NCBI GenBank assembly: GCA_945892775.1
Contig: CAMDDP010000009.1
Coordinates: forward strand, 1-64,000
Reading direction: 5' to 3'
DNA length: 64,000 nt
Source: Chitinophaga pinensis
GTDB taxonomy: Bacteria; Bacteroidota; Bacteroidia; Chitinophagales; UBA10324
The translations under genes were made by a program, and so were the position numbers. This document shows, piece after piece, positions 17,513 through 26,910 of this stretch (position 1 is its first letter; every line of letters starts with the position of its first letter). The notes under the pieces are model-generated. The model made no database searches. It saw only the letters and a program-made list of their open reading frames with translations, and was not told the DNA's origin.

Positions 17513-19135
17513 CTATGCACATACAGAAACAAACTCAAACTTCTTCCCACTAAACAAACCCTTATCACTCAGTTTTAAATCAGGAATCACGAGCAATGCC
17601 ATGAACGAAAGAGTCATGTATGGTGCTTGCAGTCTTGTTCCAAGCTGTTTGGCAAATGCATCAATGGAAGAATAGTTATCCGCTACTTCATAAGCATCGA
17701 CATTGGCCATAATGCCGGCTACTGGCAGAGGCAAAACAGCATCATTGATTCCATTAGTGGCGGACAAACCACCTTTTTCCTTTATGATGAGATTAACTGC
17801 CCGGCAAATAGATTCATCATCAACACCAACACAAATAATATTGTGTGAATCGTGACCAACACAACTTGCAATGGCGCCGTGCTTCAATCCAAAATTTTTT
17901 ATAAATGCAATGGAAGGATGAACATCACGGTAACGATTTACAACAGTGAGCTTTAAAATATCGCGCTCTACATCACTCACTAAAAATCCATCCTCAACTT
18001 TTGCAAGCAACATCAATTCATTAGTAATCAGCTGCCCTTCGAGCGCTTCAATTACTCTTATATTTTGATATTCATTTTTCTTTAATTTAAAATCATTGGG
18101 CTTTTTTTCAGTACAATAAAAATTATTAATGATTTTTTCATTAATGCTTTCTATAAATGTCTTTCCATTTTCAGCAACCAACTTTCCGCGTATGAATGTC
18201 TGATGCACCTTGAAATCATTGAGATCATTCACTACAATAAAATCAGCATTGTCTCCTTCCCGCAATAACCCATGTTCAAGCTTGTAATGTGTGTGTGCAT
18301 TCAAACACGCAGCACGAAGCACATCAAACAAATCAAAATCATTTTTAACTGCACGACTCACCAAATCATTAATATGACCCACCACTAAATCATTCGGATG
18401 CTTATCATCAGAACAAAACATAATTAATTCAGGAAATTCTTTTAGCAACGGAATCAAGGCTTGAAAATTTTTTGCAGCGCTTCCTTCCCGAATCAGAATT
18501 TTCATTCCTTGTTCTACTTTAAATTTTCCTTCTTTATAAGTAAAGCATTCGTGATCGGTACTGATTCCTGCCCTGATATATTTCAGCGCCTGCTCTCCTA
18601 TTAAACCAGGCGCATGACCATCAACAGGTTTATTTAACTTATGCGCAAAAGCAATTTTATTTTTCACTTCTTCATCATCAAATAAAACACCAGGCCAGTT
18701 CATCATTTCGGTCAGGTATTTTATATCATCGCGCTGCAATAATCTTTCTACAACCGCGGAATCCAATATTGCCCCAGCAGTTTCAAAACTGGTTGCAGGC
18801 ACACAGGATGGCGCACCGAAATTGAAATAAAATGGAACCTTATTTCCATTATCAATCATATACTCGACTCCTTCCACTCCCATCACATTTGCAATTTCAT
18901 GGGGGTCGCTCACAGTTGCAACTGTTCCTTGCAACACAGCAAGCCGTGCAAATTCAGATGGAATAAGCATGCTGCTTTCAATGTGAATGTGCGCATCAAT
19001 AAATCCGGGAAGAATAAATCTATTATCTGCTGAAGCTATTCTTGCAATGGAAATAATTTTTCCACCTACTATAATAATTTCCGCTGGGAATATTTCTCTT
19101 TTATGAATATCAACTAATTGTCCTTTTATTTTCAT
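17513..19135 (-). CDS. ade: Adenine deaminase
   Basis: Ade converts adenine to hypoxanthine and ammonia in purine salvage. The 540-residue amidohydrolase has the metal-binding start [26 protein letters not shown], the central segment GHAPGLIGE, and [11 protein letters not shown]. Later come the Ade-specific C-terminal blocks [20 protein letters not shown] and GGLSATNG. Its promoter lies just upstream (TATCTTTG, 19160-19153), and DUF5916 and pcm may be read from it too. Confidence 0.96.
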   Translation of the reverse strand: MKIKGQLVDIHKREIFPAEIIIVGGKIISIARIASADNRFILPGFIDAHIHIESSMLIPSEFARLAVLQGTVATVSDPHEIANVMGVEGVEYMIDNGNKVPFYFNFGAPSCVPATSFETAGAILDSAVVERLLQRDDIKYLTEMMNWPGVLFDDEEVKNKIAFAHKLNKPVDGHAPGLIGEQALKYIRAGISTDHECFTYKEGKFKVEQGMKILIREGSAAKNFQALIPLLKEFPELIMFCSDDKHPNDLVVGHINDLVSRAVKNDFDLFDVLRAACLNAHTHYKLEHGLLREGDNADFIVVNDLNDFKVHQTFIRGKLVAENGKTFIESINEKIINNFYCTEKKPNDFKLKKNEYQNIRVIEALEGQLITNELMLLAKVEDGFLVSDVERDILKLTVVNRYRDVHPSIAFIKNFGLKHGAIASCVGHDSHNIICVGVDDESICRAVNLIIKEKGGLSATNGINDAVLPLPVAGIMANVDAYEVADNYSSIDAFAKQLGTRLQAPYMTLSFMALLVIPDLKLSDKGLFSGKKFEFVSVCA

Positions 19136-19152
19136 CTACTTAATTAATTCAG

Positions 19153-19185
19153 CAAAGATAAGGAATTCGATACTGTATTATTAAA
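19153..19185 (-). promoter_or_regulatory. Candidate promoter of adenine deaminase
   Basis: The minus strand shows TATCTTTG (19160-19153), a perfect TAnnTTTG box, about 17 bp before the ATG. The -33 site is only TTTA (19185-19182) at a 21-bp spacing. Confidence 0.5.
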
Positions 19186-19229
19186 TATACAAGTCAGTGA
19201 ATAAATACCATTAATCATCAAAAGAAACA

Positions 19230-19260
19230 TTGATCACTACTAATCCGTATTATAAATTCG
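19230..19260 (+). promoter_or_regulatory. Candidate promoter of the cupredoxin gene
   Basis: TTG (19230-19232), 20 bp, then TAAATTCG (19253-19260), one mismatch from TAnnTTTG. The ATG at 19280 follows after 19 bp. Confidence 0.55.
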
Positions 19261-19279
19261 TTTTTTAATAAACAATCAC

Positions 19280-19861
19280 ATGAAATCAAAAATAATTTCT
19301 ACTCTCTTAGTTTTATTCTCAGTTGCAACCTTTGGCACTACACATAATATAAGTTTTGCAAATTTTGCATATAGCCCAAATTTAGTTTTAATTACTGTTG
19401 GTGATACGGTTACCTGGAGCGGTGATTTTACTTCGCATCCACTTGAATCAACCATGGTTCCCGTTGGAGCACAAGCGTTTTCTAATTCAGTGGGTAGCAG
19501 TTTCAATTATGTTGTATCGGTTTCAGGTGATTATACATTTCATTGCACCATTCATTCAAGCATGACAGGCACCATTAAAGCTTCTACACCTTCTACAGGT
19601 ATCGGCATGAATAATTCAATAAATGAAATTTTAATCTACCCAACAGCAGTACATAGTTTCTTGAAAATTAGCATTCCTACTTCCAGTATAAACCTGATTG
19701 CTGAAGTGAAAAACATTCTTGGACAAACAACAATGAAAGCTGAATTGTCAAACGGAAGTATTACCACACTTGATTTATCAAATCAAAATAATGGAATTTA
19801 TTTTATTGCCATTCGCAATGAACTGGATTTAGTAAAGGTGGTAAGAGTGGTGAAAGAATAA
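19280..19861 (+). CDS. Secreted plastocyanin-like cupredoxin with T9SS sorting domain
   Basis: This 193-residue protein has a signal peptide (about 1-20), a plastocyanin-like domain (about 22-103) and a T9SS type A sorting domain (about 120-193, closing with LSNQNNGIYFIAIRNELD and a basic tail). The type 1 copper ligands are all visible: His53 (TSHPLES), then Cys89, His92 and Met95 in FHCTIHSSM. It should therefore be a blue-copper electron carrier displayed on or released from the cell surface rather than kept in the periplasm. The electron partner is unknown; a multicopper oxidase with the same export route is encoded at 61795-63543, far from here. Confidence 0.85.
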   Translation: MKSKIISTLLVLFSVATFGTTHNISFANFAYSPNLVLITVGDTVTWSGDFTSHPLESTMVPVGAQAFSNSVGSSFNYVVSVSGDYTFHCTIHSSMTGTIKASTPSTGIGMNNSINEILIYPTAVHSFLKISIPTSSINLIAEVKNILGQTTMKAELSNGSITTLDLSNQNNGIYFIAIRNELDLVKVVRVVKE

Positions 19862-19873
19862 TCTTAAATAAAT

Positions 19874-19907
19874 AAAAATGCCCTTCAAGTTTTTGAAGGG
19901 CATTTTT
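19874..19907. terminator. Bidirectional intrinsic terminator
   Basis: A perfect 15-bp inverted repeat (AAAAATGCCCTTCAA, 19874-19888; its complement at 19893-19907) with a 4-nt loop lies between the convergent cupredoxin and aconitase genes. The A and T ends give a T-tract on both strands. Confidence 0.92.
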
Positions 19908-19932
19908 ATTAGTAGCTAATTATTTAAACCAA

Positions 19933-22197
19933 CTATGACTGCGCCATTCTTATAATATTCAATGCGCCGCCTGATCTAAACCATTCTATTTGTTGGGCAT
20001 TGTATGTATGATTCACAGCTATTTCATCCTTACTTCCATCAACATGATTTAATACAATAATTAATGGATTTCCTGGAGAAAAAGATTGCAGTCCGATAAT
20101 ATCAATATTATCATCTTCCATTACTTTATCATAGTCAACAGGATTTGCAAAGGTGAGTCCCAACATTCCCTGCTTCTTTAAATTAGTTTCGTGAATACGA
20201 GCAAATGATTTCACCAAAACAGCACGAACACCAAGAAATCTTGGTTCCATTGCCGCATGTTCGCGCGAACTTCCTTCGCCATAATTTTCATCACCTACTA
20301 CTATGCTTCCGATACCAGCTGCTTTGTACGCGCGCTGAACTTTTGGAACTTCATCATAAACTCCTGTTAATTGATTCTTAACTGAATTTGTTTTTTCATT
20401 AAATAAATTTAAAGCACCAATCAACATATTATTTGAAATATTATCCAAGTGACCGCGATACTTTAACCATGGACCAGCCATTGAAATATGATCTGTTGTA
20501 CATTTCCCTTTTGCCTTAATCAACAATTTTAGACCCTTTAAATCTGTTCCTTCCCATGCATTAAATGCATCAAGCAATTGTAAACGATCAGAACTGGCAT
20601 CAACTTTTACAACTACTGAACTTCCGTCTTTAGCTGGTTTCTGATATCCCGCATCATCAACAGCAAAACCTTTTAAAGGCATTTCAATTCCCTTTGGTTC
20701 AGCTAATTTTATTTTTTCTCCCTTACTGTTTGTTAAATAGTCTGTCAATGGATTAAATGTTAAATCTCCTGCTATTGCAAGTGCCGTTACAATTTCAGGT
20801 GAGGCAACAAAGGCATGTGTGTTTGGATTACCATCGTTACGCTTTGCAAAATTTCTGTTGAAAGATGTAATGATGGAATTTTTTTTCATTGGGTCAGAGG
20901 TATGACGCGCCCACTGACCTATACATGGTCCGCAAGCATTAGCTAACACAACTCCACCCATTTTTCCGAATGTATCAAGGTAGCCATCGCGCTCAATAGT
21001 GAATCGAACCAATTCAGAACCCGGTGTAATTGTAAATTCAGATTTTGCATTCAAACCCATTTCAACTGCCTGATTTGCGACAGAAGCGCTTCTTGAAATA
21101 TCTTCATAAGAAGAGTTTGTGCAACTTCCAATTAATCCAACTTCCAATTGGGCTGGCCAATTATTTTCTTTCACAGCTTTTGCAAATTTTGAAATAGGGA
21201 ATGCTAAATCAGGAGTGAAAGGACCATTGATGTGCGGCTCCAACTCACTTAAATTAATTTCAATAACCTCATCAAAATGTTTCTCAGGGGAAGCATATAC
21301 TTCAGCATCGCCTGTTAAATGACTAGCAATATTATCGGCCATTTTTGCAATCATATCGCGACCAGTTCCATTTAGGTAATCAGCCATTTTTTTATCATAT
21401 CCGAAAACCGAAGTGGTAGCTCCAATCTCAGCACCCATATTGCAAATGGTTCCTTTTCCTGTGCATGAAATACTTTCAGCACCATCTCCAAAGTATTCAA
21501 CAATTGCTCCAGTACCTCCTTTAACTGTCAATATTCCGGCAACTTTTAAAATCACATCTTTTGCTGAAGACCACCCGCTGAGTTTGCCAGTTAGTTTTAC
21601 TCCAATTATTTTTGGAAATTTTAATTCCCATGCTAAACCTGCCATTACATCACATGCGTCAGCACCGCCAACACCAATTGCAAGCATACCCAATCCACCG
21701 GCATTTACGGTATGTGAATCGGTTCCAATCATTAATCCACCTGGAAAAGCATAGTTTTCCAAAACAACCTGATGAATGATTCCAGCACCTGGCTTCCAAA
21801 ACCCAATTCCATATTTATCAGAAACAGAGGCTAAAAAATCATAAACTTCCTTATTCTGCAATTTTGCTTTTACTAAATCTTGAACTGCCCCTATTTCAGC
21901 TTGTATCAAGTGATCGCAATGAACAGTAGAAGGGACTGCAACTGTTGGGCGACCAGCTTGCATGAATTGAAGTAAGGCCATTTGAGCGGTAGCATCTTGC
22001 ATGGCAACTCTATCGGGAGAAAAATCTACATACGATTTACCACGTTGCTGAACTTGTGTTGCCAAACCTTCCCATAAATGTGCATAAAGAATTTTTTCAG
22101 TTAATGTAAGTGGCTTTCCAACCAATTTTCGAGCTGCTTCCACCCTAGAAGTAAACTGGTCGTACACCTTCTTTATCATTTCAATATCAAATGCCAT
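19933..22197 (-). CDS. acn: Aconitate hydratase (mitochondrial-type)
   Basis: Aconitase isomerises citrate to isocitrate in the TCA cycle with a [4Fe-4S] cluster. The cluster cysteines lie in [13 protein letters not shown] and [10 protein letters not shown], with the substrate loops [20 protein letters not shown] and [15 protein letters not shown]. The frame opens at ATG 22227, but a promoter (22216-22246) overlaps that codon. The family start [15 protein letters not shown] corresponds to the ATG at 22197, giving 754 residues, the usual length of the Bacteroidota enzyme. Confidence 0.97.
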   Translation of the reverse strand: MAFDIEMIKKVYDQFTSRVEAARKLVGKPLTLTEKILYAHLWEGLATQVQQRGKSYVDFSPDRVAMQDATAQMALLQFMQAGRPTVAVPSTVHCDHLIQAEIGAVQDLVKAKLQNKEVYDFLASVSDKYGIGFWKPGAGIIHQVVLENYAFPGGLMIGTDSHTVNAGGLGMLAIGVGGADACDVMAGLAWELKFPKIIGVKLTGKLSGWSSAKDVILKVAGILTVKGGTGAIVEYFGDGAESISCTGKGTICNMGAEIGATTSVFGYDKKMADYLNGTGRDMIAKMADNIASHLTGDAEVYASPEKHFDEVIEINLSELEPHINGPFTPDLAFPISKFAKAVKENNWPAQLEVGLIGSCTNSSYEDISRSASVANQAVEMGLNAKSEFTITPGSELVRFTIERDGYLDTFGKMGGVVLANACGPCIGQWARHTSDPMKKNSIITSFNRNFAKRNDGNPNTHAFVASPEIVTALAIAGDLTFNPLTDYLTNSKGEKIKLAEPKGIEMPLKGFAVDDAGYQKPAKDGSSVVVKVDASSDRLQLLDAFNAWEGTDLKGLKLLIKAKGKCTTDHISMAGPWLKYRGHLDNISNNMLIGALNLFNEKTNSVKNQLTGVYDEVPKVQRAYKAAGIGSIVVGDENYGEGSSREHAAMEPRFLGVRAVLVKSFARIHETNLKKQGMLGLTFANPVDYDKVMEDDNIDIIGLQSFSPGNPLIIVLNHVDGSKDEIAVNHTYNAQQIEWFRSGGALNIIRMAQS

Positions 22198-22215
22198 CTT
22201 AAAAAATTTTGGGTG

Positions 22216-22246
22216 CGAAAATAACATTCGAAAACATTGAGTACAA
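22216..22246 (-). promoter_or_regulatory. Promoter of aconitase
   Basis: Minus strand: TTG (22246-22244), 20 bp, then TATTTTCG (22223-22216), one mismatch from TAnnTTTG. It places transcription start after the upstream in-frame ATG at 22227 and so decides the gene start at 22197. Confidence 0.6.
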
Positions 22247-22266
22247 CGACCTTTTATAAATTAAAG

Positions 22267-22296
22267 TTTAAAAATAGATAGAAGTTTCTATTTTTG
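22267..22296 (+). promoter_or_regulatory. Promoter of the lamin-tail/VTC operon
   Basis: TTTA (22267-22270), 18 bp, then TATTTTTG (22289-22296), a perfect TAnnTTTG box. The ATG at 22318 follows after 21 bp, and the box overlaps the in-frame TTG at 22294, ruling that out as the start. Confidence 0.6.
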
Positions 22297-22317
22297 GACA
22301 CCTTAAAACAACTTTCA

Positions 22318-23601
22318 ATGCGCTTAGTGTTTTTGTTTATTTTTTCATTTTTCTTTCTGTTTTCTGCAAAAAAAAGCTTTGCTCAAATAATCATTACAGA
22401 AATAAATTACAACTCAGATTCAACTACTAACTCGGGTAATTGGGTTGAAATATATAATAAATCAACTTCGATGGTTAATATAAGTGGCTGGAAAATAAAA
22501 AATGCTCTTAATGTTACTTACAATATTCCGTCAGGAACTCAACTCAATGCATTGTCCTATGTTGTTGTGGTTCAGGATTTAGTAAAATTCAATTCCATTC
22601 ATTCTATTTCAAATAAAGTTGGTCCTTCAAATGTAGATTTTGGAAACAGTGGTGATAATGTTCAATTATTAAATGCAACTAGCACCCTTGTTACAAGCGT
22701 TAACTACACAGATTCAACCTTATGGCCTCGTGGTGCTGATGGCTTGGGAAGAACTTTAGAGCTGATTGATTATTATGGAAATCAAAATGATGGCGGAAAT
22801 TGGTTTGATGGCTGCATGTTTGGATCGCCAGGGTTAGCTTATACCCCTTGCAATCCTGATATAGTTTTTAGTGAAATCAATTACAATAGCAATCCAAGTT
22901 TTGATGCCGGAGATTGGATTGAGTTGCACAACACCACTTCTTCCAATATTAGTTTGAATGGATATAGCTTGAAGGATAGTAAAGATTCGAATATATTTTT
23001 CTTTCCTGCTGGAATCAATCTTACTGCAAATGGGTATCGGGAAGTTGTGCAGGATGTTACAAAATTTATCACTCGCCATTCTAATGTTACAAGTTTTAAT
23101 GGCCCCTTTCTATATGGCTTTAAAAGCAAGGGTGAAGCAATCAGATTATTCGGTTCAGATGGAAAATTAAAATTTTCAGTGTTATATAACAACAATTTAC
23201 CATGGCCTGTAGAAGCTGATAGCTTAGGATATACTTTGGAACTTTTAGACATTCATGGTAAAATGAATGACCCCTTTAATTGGTTCGTGTGTTCATTGGA
23301 AGGTTCGCCTGGAACTGCATTTGATCCGGCTTGCTTGGATGGTCTAGAAGAAAAAAAATCCACATTAATTTTTTCGCTTAATCAAACATTGGTTTCAAAT
23401 AACCTCAACTTTAACTATGAAAACGATAATAATAAATCAGGAGAGATAATTATAGTTGATTTATTAGGCAGAATCCTAAAAAATTTTAAAATAGGAACGG
23501 GAATGAATCAAGTAGAAATTTCAACCTTTCCGAACGGAATTTATTTAATCCAATTAAAGTCAGGAAATGTTTCAATCACTAAAAAATTTATAAAGCAATA
23601 A
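22318..23601 (+). CDS. Secreted protein with two lamin-tail domains and T9SS sorting domain
   Basis: This 427-residue protein has a signal peptide (ending near KKSFAQ), then two similar lamin-tail domains, about 23-185 and 187-340. Each starts with (I/F)-x-E-I-N-Y-N-S (IIITEINYNSDS; IVFSEINYNSNP), has a NWVEIYNKS/DWIELHNTT block and ends in a GSPG motif. A T9SS sorting domain follows (about 350-427: IIIVDLLGRILKNF, then FPNGIYLIQLKSG). Lamin-tail domains are Ig-like beta sandwiches common in secreted bacterial proteins, where they may bind nucleic acid or other polymers or surfaces. It is the first gene of a five-gene operon that includes a polyphosphate polymerase, where a CotH protein is often found instead. 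Confidence 0.88.
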   Translation: MRLVFLFIFSFFFLFSAKKSFAQIIITEINYNSDSTTNSGNWVEIYNKSTSMVNISGWKIKNALNVTYNIPSGTQLNALSYVVVVQDLVKFNSIHSISNKVGPSNVDFGNSGDNVQLLNATSTLVTSVNYTDSTLWPRGADGLGRTLELIDYYGNQNDGGNWFDGCMFGSPGLAYTPCNPDIVFSEINYNSNPSFDAGDWIELHNTTSSNISLNGYSLKDSKDSNIFFFPAGINLTANGYREVVQDVTKFITRHSNVTSFNGPFLYGFKSKGEAIRLFGSDGKLKFSVLYNNNLPWPVEADSLGYTLELLDIHGKMNDPFNWFVCSLEGSPGTAFDPACLDGLEEKKSTLIFSLNQTLVSNNLNFNYENDNNKSGEIIIVDLLGRILKNFKIGTGMNQVEISTFPNGIYLIQLKSGNVSITKKFIKQ

Positions 23602-23609
23602 TTTTATTT

Positions 23610-24017
23610 ATGAAAAAAATAATTGCCTTTTCCTTTTTCTCCTTCTTCATTTTCATTTCATTTTCTTCATGTAAAAAAACTGCTGGTGTTGGTGGCACTT
23701 CTACCATAAAAGGAAAAATATTTGTTACCGAATACAATGTATTTACTCCGATTGATTCTTTTTATTCCGGCAAGGTGAGTGTTTATATTATTTATGGCGA
23801 CAATGAATATTTTGGCGACAAAATAGAAAGTAGTTATGATGGAACTTTTGAATTTCCGTATTTAAAAAAAGGTAATTATACTTTATTTGCATACTCCGAT
23901 TGTTTGCTTGGAACGGAATGCAATGGAGGGAAAAAAATAGTTGTAAAAGAAGTCGAAATTACCGCAAACAAACAATCCATTGATGTAGGCAACCTTCGCA
24001 TTGAAGTGATTCAATAA
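23610..24017 (+). CDS. Putative lipoprotein, carboxypeptidase regulatory-like fold
   Basis: This 135-residue protein has a lipoprotein signal peptide with lipobox cysteine at residue 21 (SFSSCKKT). The rest reads as one beta-sandwich domain: STIKGKIFVTEYN, DGTFEFPYLKKGNYTLFAYS and KEVEITANKQSIDVGNLRIE follow the pattern of carboxypeptidase-regulatory-like or CNA-B domains. Two extra cysteines (DCLLGTECNGG) could form a disulfide. It lies 8 bp after the lamin-tail gene and 1 bp before the VTC gene, so it belongs to that operon. Its job is unknown. Confidence 0.7.
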   Translation: MKKIIAFSFFSFFIFISFSSCKKTAGVGGTSTIKGKIFVTEYNVFTPIDSFYSGKVSVYIIYGDNEYFGDKIESSYDGTFEFPYLKKGNYTLFAYSDCLLGTECNGGKKIVVKEVEITANKQSIDVGNLRIEVIQ

Positions 24018-24018
24018 T

Positions 24019-24807
24019 ATGATAAGTCAAGAAATTAAGAACAGGATAATGGATTCGCTAAATGCGATGGCACCCATTTCTCTTTCTGAAATGGAGGATG
24101 TTGAGTTATTAAACCGGTTTGATACAAAGTATATGATTCACATTGATCGATTAATTGAAATTCTTGCACTAATAAGAAACGATTATCGGATTCTGGAGGT
24201 AAAAGGTGTACGATTAAACCGATATAACAATTTATATTTTGATACACCTGATTACAAGTTTTATCTCACGCATCACAACAAAAAAGCGAATCGATTAAAA
24301 ATAAGGTGTCGCTCTTATGTTGATAGCAATGTTTCTTTTTTTGAAGTGAAGAAAAAAAACAATAAAGACAAAACTGAAAAATCAAGAATTAATACAGAAG
24401 GAATTTCAGAAGTTATTAATTCACTACAGGAGCAACTCATTCATCGCATTGATTCAAATTTAAATGTTAAAGCGCTCGTGCCAATCCAACGAAATGATTT
24501 TTACAGAATGACACTGGTAAACATTCAAACAATGGAGCGAGCAACCATTGATATCGACCTAGCATTTTACAGAAACGGAAGTTCTAACAAACTTGAATTG
24601 CCTAACCTTGTAATTGTTGAAGTAAAACAAGATATACATTCGGGTATTTCTCCTATACGCAGAAAACTTAAAGAAGAAAAAATTTATGGCACCTCCATAA
24701 GTAAATATATTTTAGGTGAATTACTACTTAATAAAAGCTTGAAAAGAAACAATTTTAAATCTAAACTGCTCACCCTAAATAAAATCGAACATGCATTGGT
24801 TGCTTAA
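24019..24807 (+). CDS. VTC-domain polyphosphate polymerase family protein
   Basis: This 262-residue protein matches the VTC/polyphosphate polymerase domain, a triphosphate-tunnel fold that in yeast Vtc4 makes polyphosphate from ATP. The basic and acidic tunnel residues appear in order: FDTKYMIH (Lys37), RLKIRCRSY (Arg96, Arg98), FFEVKKK (Glu109, Lys111), and near the end LVIVEVKQD and SISKYIL. NLYFDTPDY is also typical. There is no signal peptide, so catalysis is cytoplasmic. Its last 17 bp overlap the DUF4956 membrane gene, a pairing seen widely and suggesting that the membrane partner receives or moves the product. The natural polymer is not established for bacterial members as far as I know. 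Confidence 0.88.
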   Translation: MISQEIKNRIMDSLNAMAPISLSEMEDVELLNRFDTKYMIHIDRLIEILALIRNDYRILEVKGVRLNRYNNLYFDTPDYKFYLTHHNKKANRLKIRCRSYVDSNVSFFEVKKKNNKDKTEKSRINTEGISEVINSLQEQLIHRIDSNLNVKALVPIQRNDFYRMTLVNIQTMERATIDIDLAFYRNGSSNKLELPNLVIVEVKQDIHSGISPIRRKLKEEKIYGTSISKYILGELLLNKSLKRNNFKSKLLTLNKIEHALVA

Positions 24808-25429
24808 CGCGGTATTTGACCTTAATGATTACAAATTATTTGATGCCGCTGATTTTTTTGATCTCGCCATCAGATACGGGTTTAATTTTCTTGTTACCTT
24901 CATTATTGTACGATTAATTTATTATCCATTATATCGCAATAAAGATTATTTATTTACCTATTTCATTTTTAATAGCATCATTTTTATGGTGCTTTATGTT
25001 ATGAATAATGTAAAAATGGAATTTGGAGTTTCTTTCGGATTATTTGCTGTATTCTCTATTCTCCGTTATCGAACGGAAGATATTCCCATTAAGGAAATGG
25101 TTTATCTCTTTCTGATAATTGCAGTTGCATTAGTCAACTCAATGAGTACCAAAAAAGTTTCTATTGCAGAGATACTCCTGGTTAATGTTGTAATTGTCAC
25201 CTTAATTTTTTCAATGGAACGTTTATGGCTCATGCGTGCTGAAAACTACAAGGTGATTCTTTATGAAAAGATTGAAAACATTAAACCCGAAAACTATGAA
25301 GCTCTTTTATCTGATTTGCGTGAACGCACTGGTTTAAAAATTCATCGTGCTGAAATAAAAAACATTGATTTCCAAAACGACACAACTCGTTTAACAGTAT
25401 ATTATCATGTGGATCCTAAAGATCGTTAA
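24791..25429 (+). CDS. DUF4956 membrane protein
   Basis: This 212-residue protein has about four membrane segments in its first 145 residues, including FLVTFIIVRLIYYPLY, YFIFNSIIFMVLYVM, FGLFAVFSILRYR and VYLFLIIAVALVNSM. A cytoplasmic C-terminal domain follows (about 150-212, LSDLRERTGLKIHRAEIKNI). The fixed sequence SILRYRTEDIPIKEMVYLF is the hallmark of DUF4956. The family nearly always accompanies VTC-type polymerases, so it is likely the membrane partner of the preceding gene. It overlaps that gene by 17 bp. Confidence 0.85.
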   Translation: MHWLLNAVFDLNDYKLFDAADFFDLAIRYGFNFLVTFIIVRLIYYPLYRNKDYLFTYFIFNSIIFMVLYVMNNVKMEFGVSFGLFAVFSILRYRTEDIPIKEMVYLFLIIAVALVNSMSTKKVSIAEILLVNVVIVTLIFSMERLWLMRAENYKVILYEKIENIKPENYEALLSDLRERTGLKIHRAEIKNIDFQNDTTRLTVYYHVDPKDR

Positions 25430-25456
25430 GTTTTTTAGAAAAAGGAATTGTTGTCA

Positions 25457-26113
25457 ATGATAAATTTCAATTTTCGTTGTATTTTAATTCTAATTTTTTG
25501 TCTTCTTTTTTTTATTCCCGCTAAAACATTTGCTCAGGAAAATACCGGAAGTGGTGTATGGCTTGGTTTAGATTTAAAATATAAATTTTCAAAAAAGATT
25601 GATTTAAACTTTTGCCCGCAATGGCGTTCTGTATTATCGCCACCCCAATTCGGTTCACTACTTCTTGAAGCAGGATTAGATTATAGTGTTGCTAAAAATT
25701 TAACTGCTTCTACATTTTACAGATACGACATTAAACTAGATGGTCAACAACACAGAATTTACTTAGACATTTCTGGACAACATAAATTTACCAAAAAAAT
25801 TTCGGGCGAATTGCGAGTAAGAATTCAAAGACAGTTTGAACGAAATAATTTACCCGATAATTATCTACGACCAAAACTCTCAATCAAGTATAAACTAAGT
25901 AAAAAGATTTCACCTTTCATTGCCAGTGAATTATTCTATCACATATATTATAAAGGAAATGAACTTGATGATTTCCGATTTCAATCCGGCATCAATTGGG
26001 AATTGAAACATAACATGAGTTTGAAAACCTACTATCAGCTCGATTATGAATTTAATGTATATGCACCAGGTGTGCAACATATTGTTGGAATTACATTCGG
26101 AAAAGATTGGTGA
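25457..26113 (+). CDS. DUF2490 outer-membrane beta-barrel-like protein
   Basis: This protein of about 218 residues has a signal peptide ending near AKTFAQ. The rest is amphipathic beta strands: SGVWLGLDLKYKFSKKIDL, ASTFYRYDIKLDGQQHRIY and YYQLDYEFNVY, the pattern of DUF2490, predicted to be a small outer-membrane barrel. It closes the operon with the VTC polymerase and would give the system an outer-membrane component. The frame has TTG codons at 25448 and 25451; the ATG at 25457 is preferred. Confidence 0.78.
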   Translation: MINFNFRCILILIFCLLFFIPAKTFAQENTGSGVWLGLDLKYKFSKKIDLNFCPQWRSVLSPPQFGSLLLEAGLDYSVAKNLTASTFYRYDIKLDGQQHRIYLDISGQHKFTKKISGELRVRIQRQFERNNLPDNYLRPKLSIKYKLSKKISPFIASELFYHIYYKGNELDDFRFQSGINWELKHNMSLKTYYQLDYEFNVYAPGVQHIVGITFGKDW

Positions 26114-26147
26114 TTTTTAAAAAAAATCTGGATGTAATTCCATCAAA

Positions 26148-26873
26148 TTACCACCCCTGTGCCAACACATCAGCAATGTGCATCACCTTAATGTTGTAGT
26201 TATTTTTTTTGATATAGCCGTCAATATGCATTAGACAACTGATGTCGGTACTAACAATATATTCGGCCCCGGTTGCTAACGCATTTTCAACTTTCTGAGC
26301 AGCCATAGCGGTACTAATGTCAGCATACTTTACAGCAAAAGTTCCACCAAAGCCACAGCAGGTTTCACCCTCTTTCATTTCAATAACTGAAAGCCCTTTA
26401 ACATTCTCTAATAATGTCCTGGGAGGAGTTTTTATTTTGCATTCGCGTAAAGCACCACAGGCATCATGATAAGTAATAGCGTGATTGAACTCAGCGCCAA
26501 TATTTTTTACTTTCAATATATCAACTAGAAACTCAGTGAATTCAAAAGTGTTTTTCTGCAATTGCTTACAATCATTATGCAAGGCACTGTTATCAAATAA
26601 TTCAGAATAAAAGTTTCGAACATATCCAACACAGCTACCAGTTGGACCAACAACATAATTGTAGCCGGTAAAATCGTGAATAAATTTTTCACCAACTGCG
26701 CGAGCTTCACTCCAAAAACCAGCATTAAAAGCTGGTTGCCCACAGCATGTTTGATTCGGATTGTATGAAACTTCACAGTTTAATTTTTCCAATACCTTAA
26801 TCATATTAAAAGCAGTTTCAGGAAATAACTGATCAACAAAACATGGAATAAACAAATTGACTTTAGTTGCCAT
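26148..26873 (-). CDS. lutA: LutA/YkgE-type CCG-domain iron-sulfur protein
   Basis: This 241-residue protein has two cysteine-rich CCG domains: NQTCCGQPAFNAG in the first and GETCCGFGGTFAVKY in the second, each preceded by a C-x-x-C-like site (VGPTGSCVG; YHDACGALRE). This matches LutA, part of the LutABC L-lactate oxidation complex. LutB and LutC are not beside it, so a stand-alone role or a distant partner must be assumed. The upstream in-frame TTG (26879) is less likely than the ATG at 26873. It lies 37 bp downstream of the UMF1 transporter gene. Confidence 0.85.
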   Translation of the reverse strand: MATKVNLFIPCFVDQLFPETAFNMIKVLEKLNCEVSYNPNQTCCGQPAFNAGFWSEARAVGEKFIHDFTGYNYVVGPTGSCVGYVRNFYSELFDNSALHNDCKQLQKNTFEFTEFLVDILKVKNIGAEFNHAITYHDACGALRECKIKTPPRTLLENVKGLSVIEMKEGETCCGFGGTFAVKYADISTAMAAQKVENALATGAEYIVSTDISCLMHIDGYIKKNNYNIKVMHIADVLAQGW

Positions 26874-26910
26874 AATCAAGCGCTAAATTAACACCGATAA
26901 GTAATTGTTA

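Noticed and set aside
21413-21754. Plus-strand open frame of 113 codons rich in Pro and Ser
   Set aside because: It is antisense to highly conserved aconitase sequence.
26114-26147. Terminator between the DUF2490 gene and the convergent lutA gene
   Set aside because: Only a 4-bp stem (TGGA/TCCA) next to an A-run is present, too weak to call.
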